Shown here in pieces: positions 24,555 through 33,011 of a DNA stretch of 36,757 nucleotides (positions are counted from its first letter, which is position 1; the number at the start of each line of letters is the position of its first letter). A model generated the notes under the pieces. That model did not search any database. It was not told the DNA's origin and saw nothing but the letters and a program-made list of their open reading frames with translations. The position numbers and the translations under genes are program-made. Source of the stretch: Sphingomonas sp. Lineage in GTDB: Bacteria > Pseudomonadota > Alphaproteobacteria > Sphingomonadales > Sphingomonadaceae. The stretch covers positions 1-36,757 of the forward strand of contig JANXUU010000005.1 of NCBI GenBank assembly GCA_025356055.1. The letters run 5' to 3'.

Positions 24555-26162
24555 CTACCCCGTGCGCCTTCGCCACCACCCGCGATCCGCCAGCACCGCC
24601 TTCGCCGCATTATGCCCTGGCGCCCCTGTAACTCCGCCACCGGGATGAGCTCCCGACCCGCACAGGTACAATCCCTTCAACGGCATGCGATAATCCGCAG
24701 CCCCGATCATCGGCCGAGCCGAAAACAGCTGGTCGAGCCCCATCTTCCCATGGAAGATATCCCCCCCGATCAACCCGAACCGCCGCTCCAAATCGAGCGG
24801 CGAGTGAATCTGCCGCCCGATAACCGACTTGGCGAACCCCGGCGCGTGGCTGTCAACCGTGGCGATCACCGCGTCCGCCGCCGCCTCGCGCTCATCGTCC
24901 CAGTTCCGCCCCGGCCCCAGATCGTATCGGAAATGCTGGCAGAACAGGCTCGCGACATGCTTCCCCTTTGGCGCCAGGCTGTCGTCCAGCGTCGACGGGA
25001 TCAGCATCTCGATAATCGGCTGCCGCGCCCACCCATTCTGTCGCGCGTCGAGATAGGCGCAATCCATATAGGAGAGGCTCGGTGCCATGATGATCCCCGC
25101 CGTCAAATGATCCCCGCGCCCCGGCAACACCGAGAAGCTCGGCAGCCGGTTCAGCGCCACATTCATCCGGAACGTCGCGCTCTCGCAACTCCACCGCTTG
25201 AAATGTCCCTCGGCCTGAGCGCTGACCGCCCCCGCCGGCACCAGTTTCTCGAACAACAACCGCGGGTTGACGTTCGCAACCACCGTCGGCGCCCGCCACG
25301 CCTTGCCGCCCGAAATAACCCCGACCGCGCGATCCTTCTCGACGATCACCTCGTCCACGGGTGAGTTCAATACGATATCGACCCCCGCCTCGCGCGCGGC
25401 ACGAGCCATCGCCTGCGTAATCGCCCCCATTCCGCCGATCGCATGCCCCCAAGCGCCAGGCACACCAGCCGCCTCACCAAACAGGTGATGAAGCAGCACA
25501 TAGGCCGTCCCCGCCGAGTAAGGCGAGGCGAAATTCCCGACCACCCCGTCGAACCCGAACAGCGCCTTGGCCAACTCGCCCGTGAAGTGCCGGTCGAGAA
25601 TGTCCCCCTCCGACTTGGTCGCATAATCGTGGAGGATGCGGATCTCGTCGGTCGACATCCCCACCACGTCGCGCCCAAGGCTGAGCAGCGACGGCAGCCC
25701 GCCGACTCCCGACCCCGGTCCCGGCGGCGCCTTCAACAGCCATTTCTGGATCAGCGGCACCACCGTCTCGAGTTCGGCGAGATAGCGATCATAAGCCGGC
25801 CCGTCCTCGGGGTGATGACGAACCAGCTCGGCTCTGGTCACCCCTCCGCGCCCCCCAAGAAGATACTGCCCCTTCTCGCCCGGCAGGAAATTGTCGATCT
25901 TCCGCAGCACCACCTTCAGTCCATGCCGCTCAAGCTCGAGTTCACGGATCACCGTCGGGTTGAGCAGGCTGACCGTATAGCTCGCCGCGGAGTTCCTGAA
26001 CCCCGGAACGAACTCGTCGGTCACCGCCGCTCCACCAACCGTCGCCGCCGCCTCGAGGATCGTGACCTTCAAGCCTTTCTTCGCCAGATAGGTTGCACAG
26101 ACCAGCCCGTTATGACCCGCCCCGATGATCACGACATCGGCGTCCCCCGTCGTCACGCTCAT
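24555..26162 (-). CDS. phytoene-dehydrogenase-like FAD-dependent oxidoreductase
   Basis: 535 aa from ATG 26160-26162, overlapping the gor stop (ATGA). Dinucleotide-binding motif at the N-terminus: DVVIIGAGHNGLVCATYLAKKG, then VLEAAATVGGAA-like GG motif; C-terminal GLYLCGSGAHPGGGVTGAPGHNAA is the FAD-closing motif of CrtI/PYROXD2-type enzymes. Belongs to the phytoene desaturase/amine oxidase superfamily, but no carotenoid genes lie nearby and the closest type is probably PYROXD2-like of unknown substrate. The very long open frame upstream of the start overlaps gor out of register and is not coding. Confidence 0.85.
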   Translation of the reverse strand: MSVTTGDADVVIIGAGHNGLVCATYLAKKGLKVTILEAAATVGGAAVTDEFVPGFRNSAASYTVSLLNPTVIRELELERHGLKVVLRKIDNFLPGEKGQYLLGGRGGVTRAELVRHHPEDGPAYDRYLAELETVVPLIQKWLLKAPPGPGSGVGGLPSLLSLGRDVVGMSTDEIRILHDYATKSEGDILDRHFTGELAKALFGFDGVVGNFASPYSAGTAYVLLHHLFGEAAGVPGAWGHAIGGMGAITQAMARAAREAGVDIVLNSPVDEVIVEKDRAVGVISGGKAWRAPTVVANVNPRLLFEKLVPAGAVSAQAEGHFKRWSCESATFRMNVALNRLPSFSVLPGRGDHLTAGIIMAPSLSYMDCAYLDARQNGWARQPIIEMLIPSTLDDSLAPKGKHVASLFCQHFRYDLGPGRNWDDEREAAADAVIATVDSHAPGFAKSVIGRQIHSPLDLERRFGLIGGDIFHGKMGLDQLFSARPMIGAADYRMPLKGLYLCGSGAHPGGGVTGAPGHNAAKAVLADRGWWRRRTG

Positions 26163-27541
26163 CGCATCAGTACCAATTCCTCGGACATTGTCGGGTGCAA
26201 CGCCACCGTCGCGTCGAAATCCTCTTTCTTCAGCCCCGCCTTCACGGCGATCGCCGCCGCCTGCAAAATCTCGGGGGCGTCGGGCCCGATCATGTGGATG
26301 CCGACCACCACGTCGGTCGCGGCGTCGACCACCAGCTTGTACAATGAGCGCTCGTTGCGCCCGGCAAGCACATTCTTCATCGCCCGGAAGTCGGAGGTAA
26401 AGGTCTTGATCGTGCCATATTTTTCCTTCGCGCCACTTTCGGTCAGCCCGACCCCCGCGATCGGCGGATGGCTGAACACCGCGTTGGGAATATTGGCATA
26501 ATCGATCGGCGGCGCGCCCGCCCCAAACTCGCGATCGGCGAACGCCTGGCCCTCGCGGATCGCCACCGGGGTCAACTGGATGCGGTCGGTGACGTCGCCT
26601 ACCGCGAAGATCGACGCCACGTTCGTGCGATTGGTCGCATCGACCATGATCTCGCCGCGCTTGCCCAAGTTGACGCCCACCGCCTCCAGCCCGAGCCCCC
26701 CCACATTGGGCTCGCGCCCGACGGCGAACAGCACCTGGTCGGCCTCGATATCGTCGCACCCCGTCATGACCATGTGGAGCGACCCGTCTTCGCGCTTTTC
26801 GATCCGGTCGAAGGTCGAGTTGAAGCGGAAGTCGATTCCCTTGGCCAGGCTGATCTGCAGCAGTCGGTCTCGCATCTGTTCGTCATAGCCGCGCAGGATC
26901 GTGTCCGAGCGATTGACGATCGTCACATGCGAACCGAACTGGTGAAAGACTCCAGCGAACTCATTGGCGATATATCCGCCCCCGACGATCACGATCCGCC
27001 CCGGCATTTTTTCCAGCCCGAACACTTCGTTCGAACTGATCGCATGCTCGATCCCGTCGATCGGCGGCATGTACGGCTGCGCCCCGGTCGCGATCAGAAT
27101 CTTGCCGGCCGTCACGCTCTTGCCCGACGCCAGGCGAACCATATTGGGCCCCTCGATCACCGCGCGCTCGGCGATCAGCGTGACCTTGTTGTTGTCGAGC
27201 GTCTGGCCGTACAATCCCTCGAGCCGATCGACCTCGGCGGAGACATTGTCCCTCAGCACCGACCAGTCGAACCGCTTGACGGGCACGTCCCAACCGAACA
27301 TCGACGCGTCGTTCAAATCTTCCGCGAAGTGAGCCCCATAGACGAGCAATTTCTTGGGCACGCACCCCCGAATGACGCAGGTCCCACCAACGCGATATTC
27401 CTCCGCAACGGCGACGTTCGCGCCATGCCCGGCGGCGATCCGCGACGCACGCACGCCGCCGGACCCGGCGCCAATGACGAACAGGTCATAGTCGAACTCG
27501 CTCGAGCTTTTGAAATCGCTTGAGCTTTTATAGTCGTTCAC
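26159..27541 (-). CDS. gor: glutathione-disulfide reductase
   Basis: 460 aa. FAD motif DLFVIGAGSGGVRASRIAA, redox-active disulfide in GGTCVIRGCVPKKLL (Cys55, Cys60), second dinucleotide motif VIVGGGYIANEFAG, FAD motif FAVGDVTDRIQLTPVAI and catalytic HPTMSEE at the C-terminus. Reduces GSSG with NADPH in the cytosol. Starts with GTG 27539-27541, overlapping the pgi TGA. The N-terminal YKSSSDFKSSSEF contains a five-residue tandem duplication (KSSSD/EF) before the fold begins. Three-gene unit pgi-gor-oxidoreductase, coupled by overlaps. Confidence 0.95.
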   Translation of the reverse strand: MNDYKSSSDFKSSSEFDYDLFVIGAGSGGVRASRIAAGHGANVAVAEEYRVGGTCVIRGCVPKKLLVYGAHFAEDLNDASMFGWDVPVKRFDWSVLRDNVSAEVDRLEGLYGQTLDNNKVTLIAERAVIEGPNMVRLASGKSVTAGKILIATGAQPYMPPIDGIEHAISSNEVFGLEKMPGRIVIVGGGYIANEFAGVFHQFGSHVTIVNRSDTILRGYDEQMRDRLLQISLAKGIDFRFNSTFDRIEKREDGSLHMVMTGCDDIEADQVLFAVGREPNVGGLGLEAVGVNLGKRGEIMVDATNRTNVASIFAVGDVTDRIQLTPVAIREGQAFADREFGAGAPPIDYANIPNAVFSHPPIAGVGLTESGAKEKYGTIKTFTSDFRAMKNVLAGRNERSLYKLVVDAATDVVVGIHMIGPDAPEILQAAAIAVKAGLKKEDFDATVALHPTMSEELVLMR

Positions 27542-29037
27542 AGGCCCGCCCTTTCAATCAGCGCCCGCGTCGACGGGTCGAACTTTTCGCGCTCTGCCGG
27601 ATCCTCGATCGCGCGCGCCATTTCCTTACCGAGCTCGACCCCATACTGGTCGAACGGATTAATCCCGAGCAGAACCGCATTGGCGAATGTCCGATGCTCA
27701 TAGAAGGCCAGCAACGCGCTCAGCGTCCGCGGATCGAGCCGGTCGAGCAGGATCGTCGCCGACGGCCGGTTGCCCGGATAAGCGCGCGCTCCATCATCAC
27801 TGTCCCGCCCCATCATCAGCGCCGCGCCTTGCGCAAACGCGTTCAGAAGCAACTGCCGGTGATGCGTTTCGTCCTGCCCGTCCTCATTCTCAATCACCGC
27901 GACGAATTCGACCGGGACCACCGCAGTCCCCTGGTGGAGCAGCTGAAAGACCGCATGTTGCGCGTCGGTCCCGACTCCACCCCACGTCACCGGAGCGGTT
28001 CGTCGATTGACTGGCGCTCCCTCCGCAGTCACCGATTTCCCGTTCGACTCCATCTCAAGCTGCTGCAGATAGGACGGCAACAACCGCAGCCGTTCGTCAT
28101 AGGCAAACACCGCGCGCGTCTCGCAGCCCAGCAACTGGCTCACCGTCAGGTCCGCAAATGCCGCCATCAATGGCACATTCGCCCGCCCTTCGGAAAACCG
28201 GAAATGCCGATCAACCTCGGCCGCACCCTCGAGCAATTCCTCAAACGCGGGCCAGCCCAGCGCCAGTGCGATCGAAAATCCCACCGTCGACCACAGCGAA
28301 TATCGCCCTCCCACGCTTTGGGAAAACGGCAACACCCGTGTCGAATCGACCCCGAACGCCACCGCTGCCTCGGGTGCAGCGGTGATCGCGATCACCCGCC
28401 CGAACGGATCCTCGACCCCTGCATCCGCAAGCCATGCCAGCGCCGCGCCGACATTGGTCAGCGTCTCGATCGTGGTGAAGGTCTTCGACACCGCAGCAAC
28501 CAGCGTGGTTGCAGGATCGAGCCCCGACACCGCATCCTCGAACGCCTGCCCGTCGATGTTCGAGAGCACCCGCACGTCATAGCGCGTGCCGTCATGCCCC
28601 AGCGCGTCGATCACCAGGTCGGGCCCCAGCGCCGACCCGCCGATGCCGATGTGGAGCACCCCCGTCACATCGCCGAAGGCCCCCGCCTCGATCGCGTCGA
28701 CCAATGCGCGCATCCGGTGATGCCCCGCCGCGGCAAGCTCATTATCCTGGGCCGACCCCGACCCGCGCTCGGCGACATGCCCGGCGCTGCGTCCTTCGCT
28801 CGGGTTGACCACGCCCCCCGAAAACAGCGCCTCGCGCTTCGCGGCGAACCCGCGCGCCTCCGCCAGCGCCTCGAACTTCCCCACCAACGCTTCGTCGAGC
28901 GGCATCTTCGACCAGTCGAACGATATCCCGCCGAGCATCAGCGAGAAACGCTCGACCCGCGCCGCGTCGTCCGCGAACAGCTCGCTGAGCCGCTGCACTT
29001 CATGCCCGTCGACCGGGGCCCAATCTGCCTTGTCCAT
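27538..29037 (-). CDS. pgi: glucose-6-phosphate isomerase
   Basis: 499 aa from ATG 29035-29037 (MDKADWAPVDGHE); the upstream open frame overlaps the divergent lepB gene and is spurious. Marks: GIGGSALGPDLV, VAAVSKTFTTIETLTN (phosphosugar-binding), SVGGRYSLWSTVG and the PGI signature LLPSYLQQLEMESNGK; C-terminal INPFDQYGVELGKEMA. Interconverts glucose-6-P and fructose-6-P. Heads the minus-strand unit with gor and shares a 103-bp divergent intergenic region with lepB. Confidence 0.96.
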   Translation of the reverse strand: MDKADWAPVDGHEVQRLSELFADDAARVERFSLMLGGISFDWSKMPLDEALVGKFEALAEARGFAAKREALFSGGVVNPSEGRSAGHVAERGSGSAQDNELAAAGHHRMRALVDAIEAGAFGDVTGVLHIGIGGSALGPDLVIDALGHDGTRYDVRVLSNIDGQAFEDAVSGLDPATTLVAAVSKTFTTIETLTNVGAALAWLADAGVEDPFGRVIAITAAPEAAVAFGVDSTRVLPFSQSVGGRYSLWSTVGFSIALALGWPAFEELLEGAAEVDRHFRFSEGRANVPLMAAFADLTVSQLLGCETRAVFAYDERLRLLPSYLQQLEMESNGKSVTAEGAPVNRRTAPVTWGGVGTDAQHAVFQLLHQGTAVVPVEFVAVIENEDGQDETHHRQLLLNAFAQGAALMMGRDSDDGARAYPGNRPSATILLDRLDPRTLSALLAFYEHRTFANAVLLGINPFDQYGVELGKEMARAIEDPAEREKFDPSTRALIERAGL

Positions 29038-29140
29038 GGCCCCGCATCTAGGGCCGGACCCCGCCGATTGCCATCCCGCCCGCCCCCAAATCCGCACGCC
29101 GTGTCTTGACCTTGCCGCCCCCGCCAGCAAGGAGCGGCCG

Positions 29141-29968
29141 ATGGCCACCGCATCGCCCCCAAGCCCTCGCACCCGCCCGAAACCCAAAAAGGAATCGAGC
29201 TTTCTCGGCAGCCTCGCGCGCTTCGCGATCCTTGCCTGGATCCTGCGCTGCCTCATCGTCGAGCCGTTCTACATCCCCTCGGGATCGATGCAGCCCAACA
29301 TGGCGATCGGCGATTATCTGTTCGTCGAAAAATGGCCCTACGGCTATTCGCGGATGAGCTTCCTGTGGCAATTCCCGCCGATCTCGGGCCGGATCTTCCC
29401 CCACCTCCCCGCGCGCGGCGACGTCGTCGTGTTCAAGCCACCGGGCCGCGAGAACGAGACCTGGGTCAAGCGCGTCATCGGCCTGCCCGGCGACACCATC
29501 GGTGTCGACAACGGCGTCGTCATCCTCAACGGCCAGCCCGTCGCGAAAACCGCGATCGGCGACGCCGCCATCCCCGTCACCCCCAACAGCCCGTGCCGAA
29601 GCATCGGCCACGAGCCACGCCTCGGCCACACGGCGACGGGCGCCGCAACCTGTCTCTACCCCGCCTTCAAGGAAACCCTGCTCGGCGGGCGAAGCTTCAC
29701 CACCCTCGACCAGGCCGACGTCCCCGCCGACCATTTCGATGCCGTTACCGTCCCCGCCGGCACCGTCTTCATGATGGGCGACAACCGCGACGATTCAGAG
29801 GACAGCCGCTTCTCGCCCGATATCGGCGGCGCGGGCTTCGTGCCCCTCGATCACCTCGTTGGCCGCGCCGGCTTCGCCTTCTGGTCGACCGACGGGAGTG
29901 CCTCCTACGTGAAACCGTGGACCTGGTTCACCGCGCTTCGTACCCATCGCCTCGGCACCGCTTACTAG
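29141..29968 (+). CDS. lepB: signal peptidase I
   Basis: 275 aa from ATG 29141 with AAGGAG six bases upstream. One N-terminal membrane span (FAILAWILRCLIVEPFYI), catalytic Ser49 in IPSGSMQPN, Lys110 in WVKRVIGLPGD, and GDNRDDSEDSRF box E. Cleaves signal peptides of exported proteins on the periplasmic side. Its TAG shares a base with the GTG of rnc (TAGTG), so lepB-rnc-era form one unit, a common alphaproteobacterial arrangement. Confidence 0.96.
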   Translation: MATASPPSPRTRPKPKKESSFLGSLARFAILAWILRCLIVEPFYIPSGSMQPNMAIGDYLFVEKWPYGYSRMSFLWQFPPISGRIFPHLPARGDVVVFKPPGRENETWVKRVIGLPGDTIGVDNGVVILNGQPVAKTAIGDAAIPVTPNSPCRSIGHEPRLGHTATGAATCLYPAFKETLLGGRSFTTLDQADVPADHFDAVTVPAGTVFMMGDNRDDSEDSRFSPDIGGAGFVPLDHLVGRAGFAFWSTDGSASYVKPWTWFTALRTHRLGTAY

Positions 29969-30711
29969 TGAGCGAACTCGACCACTTTCTCGCCAGCCTG
30001 ATCGGCACCATCCCGCGCGACCCGGCGCTGTTCGCCCGCGCCCTGACCCACGGCAGCACCACCGCCACCGAGACCTACGAGCGGCTCGAATTCCTCGGTG
30101 ACCGGGTCCTCGGCCTCGCCGTCGCCGACTGGCTTTACGAGCGTTTCCCCGCCGAGCCCGAAGGCAGTCTCTCGCGCCGCTACAATGTCCTCGTCGCGCG
30201 CGAGACCTGCGGCGAGATCGGCCGCACGCTGGGCCTCCCCGCGCACATCCTCCTCGGCAAGCAAGCCCGCGACGACCGCGCTGCCATGAGCGACAACATC
30301 ATCGGCGACGTCGTCGAGGCGCTGCTCGGCGCGATCTTCCTCGACCAGGGCCTCGCCCCCGCTCAAGCCTTCGTCCGCCAGCATTGGGCGCCTTATCTCG
30401 ACGGCCAGCGCGGCGCCCCGGTCCATCCCAAGTCTGGCCTCCAGGAAGCCGCCGCCGCGCGAGGCCTCGGCCCCCCCGTCTACGAGTTGCTCGCCCGCAT
30501 CGGCGCGCACCACGCCCCGACCTTCAACGTCCGCGTCACCGTCGCGCGCGGCGGCGAGGCCGAAGCAACCGGCACCAGCAAGCAGGAAGCCGAAACCGCC
30601 GCCGCCGCCGCCCTCCTCGAGAAACTATCCCTTCCCCGCGATGGGAGGGGCGACTCAGCGAAGCTGAGCGGGGGTGGGTCGGCCCGCACCAAGAAAGCCC
30701 CAACGCCGTGA
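29968..30711 (+). CDS. rnc: ribonuclease III
   Basis: 247 aa from GTG 29968-29970. RNase III domain: signature ERLEFLGDRVLGLAVADWL and DNIIGDVVEALLGAIFLDQG with the metal-binding acidic residues; double-stranded RNA-binding domain: HPKSGLQEAAAARGLGPPVYELL...FNVRVTV...TGTSKQEAETAAAAALLEKL. The normal end would be near LEKL; a further ~27 residues (SLPRDGRGDSAKLSGGGS...) come from a palindromic repeat inside the gene (30628-30680). TGA overlaps the era GTG. Confidence 0.95.
   Translation: MSELDHFLASLIGTIPRDPALFARALTHGSTTATETYERLEFLGDRVLGLAVADWLYERFPAEPEGSLSRRYNVLVARETCGEIGRTLGLPAHILLGKQARDDRAAMSDNIIGDVVEALLGAIFLDQGLAPAQAFVRQHWAPYLDGQRGAPVHPKSGLQEAAAARGLGPPVYELLARIGAHHAPTFNVRVTVARGGEAEATGTSKQEAETAAAAALLEKLSLPRDGRGDSAKLSGGGSARTKKAPTP
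30628..30680. repeat. palindromic repeat inside the 3' end of rnc
   Basis: Same family as 24500-24554: GGGAGGGGCGACTCAGCG (from 30643), an internal CTCAGC-GAA-GCTGAG hairpin and GCGGGGGTGGGTC. It stays in frame and encodes the extra C-terminal residues of RNase III. Confidence 0.75.
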
Positions 30712-31658
30712 CCGAAGAACCCACCCCTCCGCGCTCCGCGCTCCTCCCCTCCCTCGAGCGGGAGGGGGTCCAACGCTGCGGCCTCGTCGCGATCCTCGGC
30801 GCGCCCAATGCGGGCAAGTCGACCCTCGTCAACGCGCTCGTCGGCGAGAAGGTCGCGATCGTCAGCCCCAAGGCGCAGACCACCCGCGCCCGCCTGATGG
30901 GCATCGCCATCGACGGCGACGCCCAGCTGATCCTGGTCGACACCCCCGGCATCTTCGAGCCCCACCGCCGCCTCGATCGCGCCATGGTCGCCGCCGCATG
31001 GGAAGGCGCCGAGGATGCCGACCGCACCCTCCTCGTGATCGACGCCGCGGCGAAAGTCGGCGCCCGCGTCGAGGCTGCGCTGTCGGGAGTCGAAGGCCGC
31101 ACCGAACCGCTCATCCTCGTCCTCAACAAGGTCGACCTCGCCAAGAAGGACGACCTCCTCACGCTGGCCCAGTCGCTCTCGCTGCGCCTCTCCCCCGAAG
31201 CGGTGTTCATGATCTCGGCCACCACCGGCGACGGCGTCGCGGACTTGAAGACCTACCTCTCGGCGGCAATGCCCGAAGGTCCGTGGCACTACCCCGCCGA
31301 CCAGCTGTCCGACGCCACCGACCGCATGGTCGCGGCTGAAATCACCCGCGAACAACTCTACCTTCAGCTCCACGCCGAACTCCCCTACGCCTCCGCAATC
31401 GAGACCGAGAAATGGGAGGACCGCAAGGACGGGTCGACCGTCATCCACCAGCAGATCCTCGTCGAACGCGACAGCCAGAAGGCGATCGTGCTCGGCAAGG
31501 GCGGCGCGCAATTGAAGAAGATCGGCCAGGCCGCCCGCGAGGCGATCTCGGACCAGCTCGGCCGCAAGGTCCACCTCTTCCTCCACGTCAAGGTCAACCC
31601 CAAGTGGGACGAAGACCGCACCCTCTACAAGGACATCGGCCTGGAGTGGAGCGAGTAG
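30708..31658 (+). CDS. era: GTPase Era
   Basis: 316 aa from GTG 30708-30710, overlapping the rnc stop. G1 GAPNAGKST, G2 with paired Thr in KAQTTRARLMG, G3 DTPG, G4 NKVD, G5 SATTGDG, and a C-terminal KH domain with IVLGKGGAQLKKIGQAAREAI. Acts in 30S ribosomal subunit maturation at the 3' end of 16S rRNA. The ~15 residues after the start (PPRSALLPSLEREG) are encoded by a palindromic repeat (30718-30771) and are extra to the family; QRCGLVAILGAPNAGKS resumes the normal sequence. Confidence 0.96.
   Translation: MTEEPTPPRSALLPSLEREGVQRCGLVAILGAPNAGKSTLVNALVGEKVAIVSPKAQTTRARLMGIAIDGDAQLILVDTPGIFEPHRRLDRAMVAAAWEGAEDADRTLLVIDAAAKVGARVEAALSGVEGRTEPLILVLNKVDLAKKDDLLTLAQSLSLRLSPEAVFMISATTGDGVADLKTYLSAAMPEGPWHYPADQLSDATDRMVAAEITREQLYLQLHAELPYASAIETEKWEDRKDGSTVIHQQILVERDSQKAIVLGKGGAQLKKIGQAAREAISDQLGRKVHLFLHVKVNPKWDEDRTLYKDIGLEWSE
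30718..30771. repeat. palindromic repeat inside the 5' end of era, inverted
   Basis: Reverse complement of the same element family: GAACCCACCCCTCC ... CTCCCCTCCC ... GAGCGGGAGGGGGTCC. It lies 37 bp from the copy in rnc and in opposite orientation, so ACCCACCCC (30719-30727) can pair with GGGGTGGGT (30671-30679), and CCCCTCCC (30746-30753) with GGGAGGGG (30643-30650). Confidence 0.72.
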
Positions 31659-31718
31659 GCCGCGTTCTCCCGAGGACGGTCAGCCGGCACCACGTCCAGT
31701 TGCGGACATGACGCTGCC

Positions 31719-32765
31719 GTGCGACCGTTGGCACGTGCCATTCCAGCAAAGGGTTTCAAGATCGTGATCGTCGAGAAATCCGTATCGCCCATGTGGGATG
31801 ACGCGCATCTTCGCCTGGCGGTCGAAGCCGCATGTGTCGCCCTTTGGTCGTGGCACATCGATGACGACCGCTTCCAGATGGATGAACGAGCGTTCGAATT
31901 GTGGGGCCTGCCCTGGGCTGAAAACGTCAGTTTTGAAGAGCTCGCCACCCACATTCATCCGGCCGATCAGGAGCGCGTCAGGGCGGCGTTCACAGCCACG
32001 CGCTCGGTTGCGGGTTCCTATGAGATCGATTTCCGAATTTGCCTGCGTGAAGAGGTCCGCTGGATTTCTGCTCGCGGCCAAGGTGCCGACGTCGGCATCG
32101 TCAAAGGCGTCTTGTTCGGCATCTTTCTCGATGTCACCGGTCGCAAGCAGGCGGAGGAAGGGAGCGAACTCCTCGCCGGCGAAATGAGCCACCGGGTCAA
32201 GAACCTGCTGGCCATCGCCACTGGATTGACCCAGCTGACCGGCCGGTCGGCGAAAACCGTCGATGACATGACCGGCGAGCTTACCCAGCGGCTGACGGCG
32301 TTGGGACGCGCCCATGATCTGGTCCGCCCACTACCCGGCGAGCAGGGCAAGGCCGCACTGTTGGGCGACCTGTTCGCTATCCTGCTTGCGCCGTATGACG
32401 AAACCGCAGCCTTTTCGGGTCGCATCCGTGTCGCCGTGGCGCGGATGGGCGTCGGGGAACGGACGGCAACGGCGATCGCGATGATCATTCACGAACTGGC
32501 GACCAATTCAGTGAAATACGGCGCGCTGTCGTGCGCAACCGGATTCCTGGACGTCACCAGCACATCGGATGAAGACCATATATGCGTTGTGTGGGCCGAA
32601 ACCGGTGGTCCGCCGGTTACCGATGCTCCGGTCCTCAAAGGCTATGGAAGTCGCCTGACCGCGCGCAGCGTCACCGGGCACCTTGGCGGACAACTTGACT
32701 ATGACTGGCAGGAAAGCGGCCTCGTCGTGACGGTCAAAATGCGTCAGGACCGCCTGGCACTCTGA
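31719..32765 (+). CDS. PAS-containing sensor histidine kinase, HWE/HisKA_2 type
   Basis: Up to 348 aa; the start is unsure: GTG 31719, GTG 31764 or ATG 31791 (MWDDAHL), none with a good ribosome-binding site. Residues ~30-145 are a PAS domain (LWSWHIDDDRFQMDERAFELWGLP, IHPADQERVRAAF, VRWISARGQ, GIFLDVTGRKQAE). H-box EMSHRVKNLLA places the phospho-acceptor His at residue 158; N-box HELATNSVKYGALS at 258-271; VVWAETGGPPV and GYGSRLTARSVTGHLGG follow. Such soluble kinases often feed alphaproteobacterial general stress or light/redox responses. No partner regulator is adjacent. Confidence 0.88.
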   Translation: MRPLARAIPAKGFKIVIVEKSVSPMWDDAHLRLAVEAACVALWSWHIDDDRFQMDERAFELWGLPWAENVSFEELATHIHPADQERVRAAFTATRSVAGSYEIDFRICLREEVRWISARGQGADVGIVKGVLFGIFLDVTGRKQAEEGSELLAGEMSHRVKNLLAIATGLTQLTGRSAKTVDDMTGELTQRLTALGRAHDLVRPLPGEQGKAALLGDLFAILLAPYDETAAFSGRIRVAVARMGVGERTATAIAMIIHELATNSVKYGALSCATGFLDVTSTSDEDHICVVWAETGGPPVTDAPVLKGYGSRLTARSVTGHLGGQLDYDWQESGLVVTVKMRQDRLAL

Positions 32766-32792
32766 TCGGCCTTTGCGCCGGTTCGAGCTTGA

Positions 32793-33011
32793 TCAGAAAT
32801 GGTCGGGCACAACCCGTTGCGCAGCCGTCGGGTTCCGGGCGTGGAGCGGGACAAGCTTGGCTGGCGGTCGGTTCATCCGACGCATGTGGCTACAGGCAAC
32901 GGTCGCTCTTGCTGGTCCTGCCGCGTCGGCCGTTTGAATATCGGCCGCGCCTCCTTCGATGCGCGGCGCCACCATTGCCAGCATGACCGGCACGAGCATC
33001 GCGGACCTCAT
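32793..33011 (-). CDS. possible small secreted protein, 72 aa
   Basis: ATG 33009-33011 overlaps the stop of the S41-peptidase gene (TGATG). The N-terminus MRSAMLVPVMLAMVAPRIEGGAADI could be a signal peptide; the rest is basic and unremarkable, ending at 32793. No family recognised and no strong ribosome-binding site. Kept only for the overlap and the signal-like start; could equally be chance. Confidence 0.25.
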   Translation of the reverse strand: MRSAMLVPVMLAMVAPRIEGGAADIQTADAAGPARATVACSHMRRMNRPPAKLVPLHARNPTAAQRVVPDHF

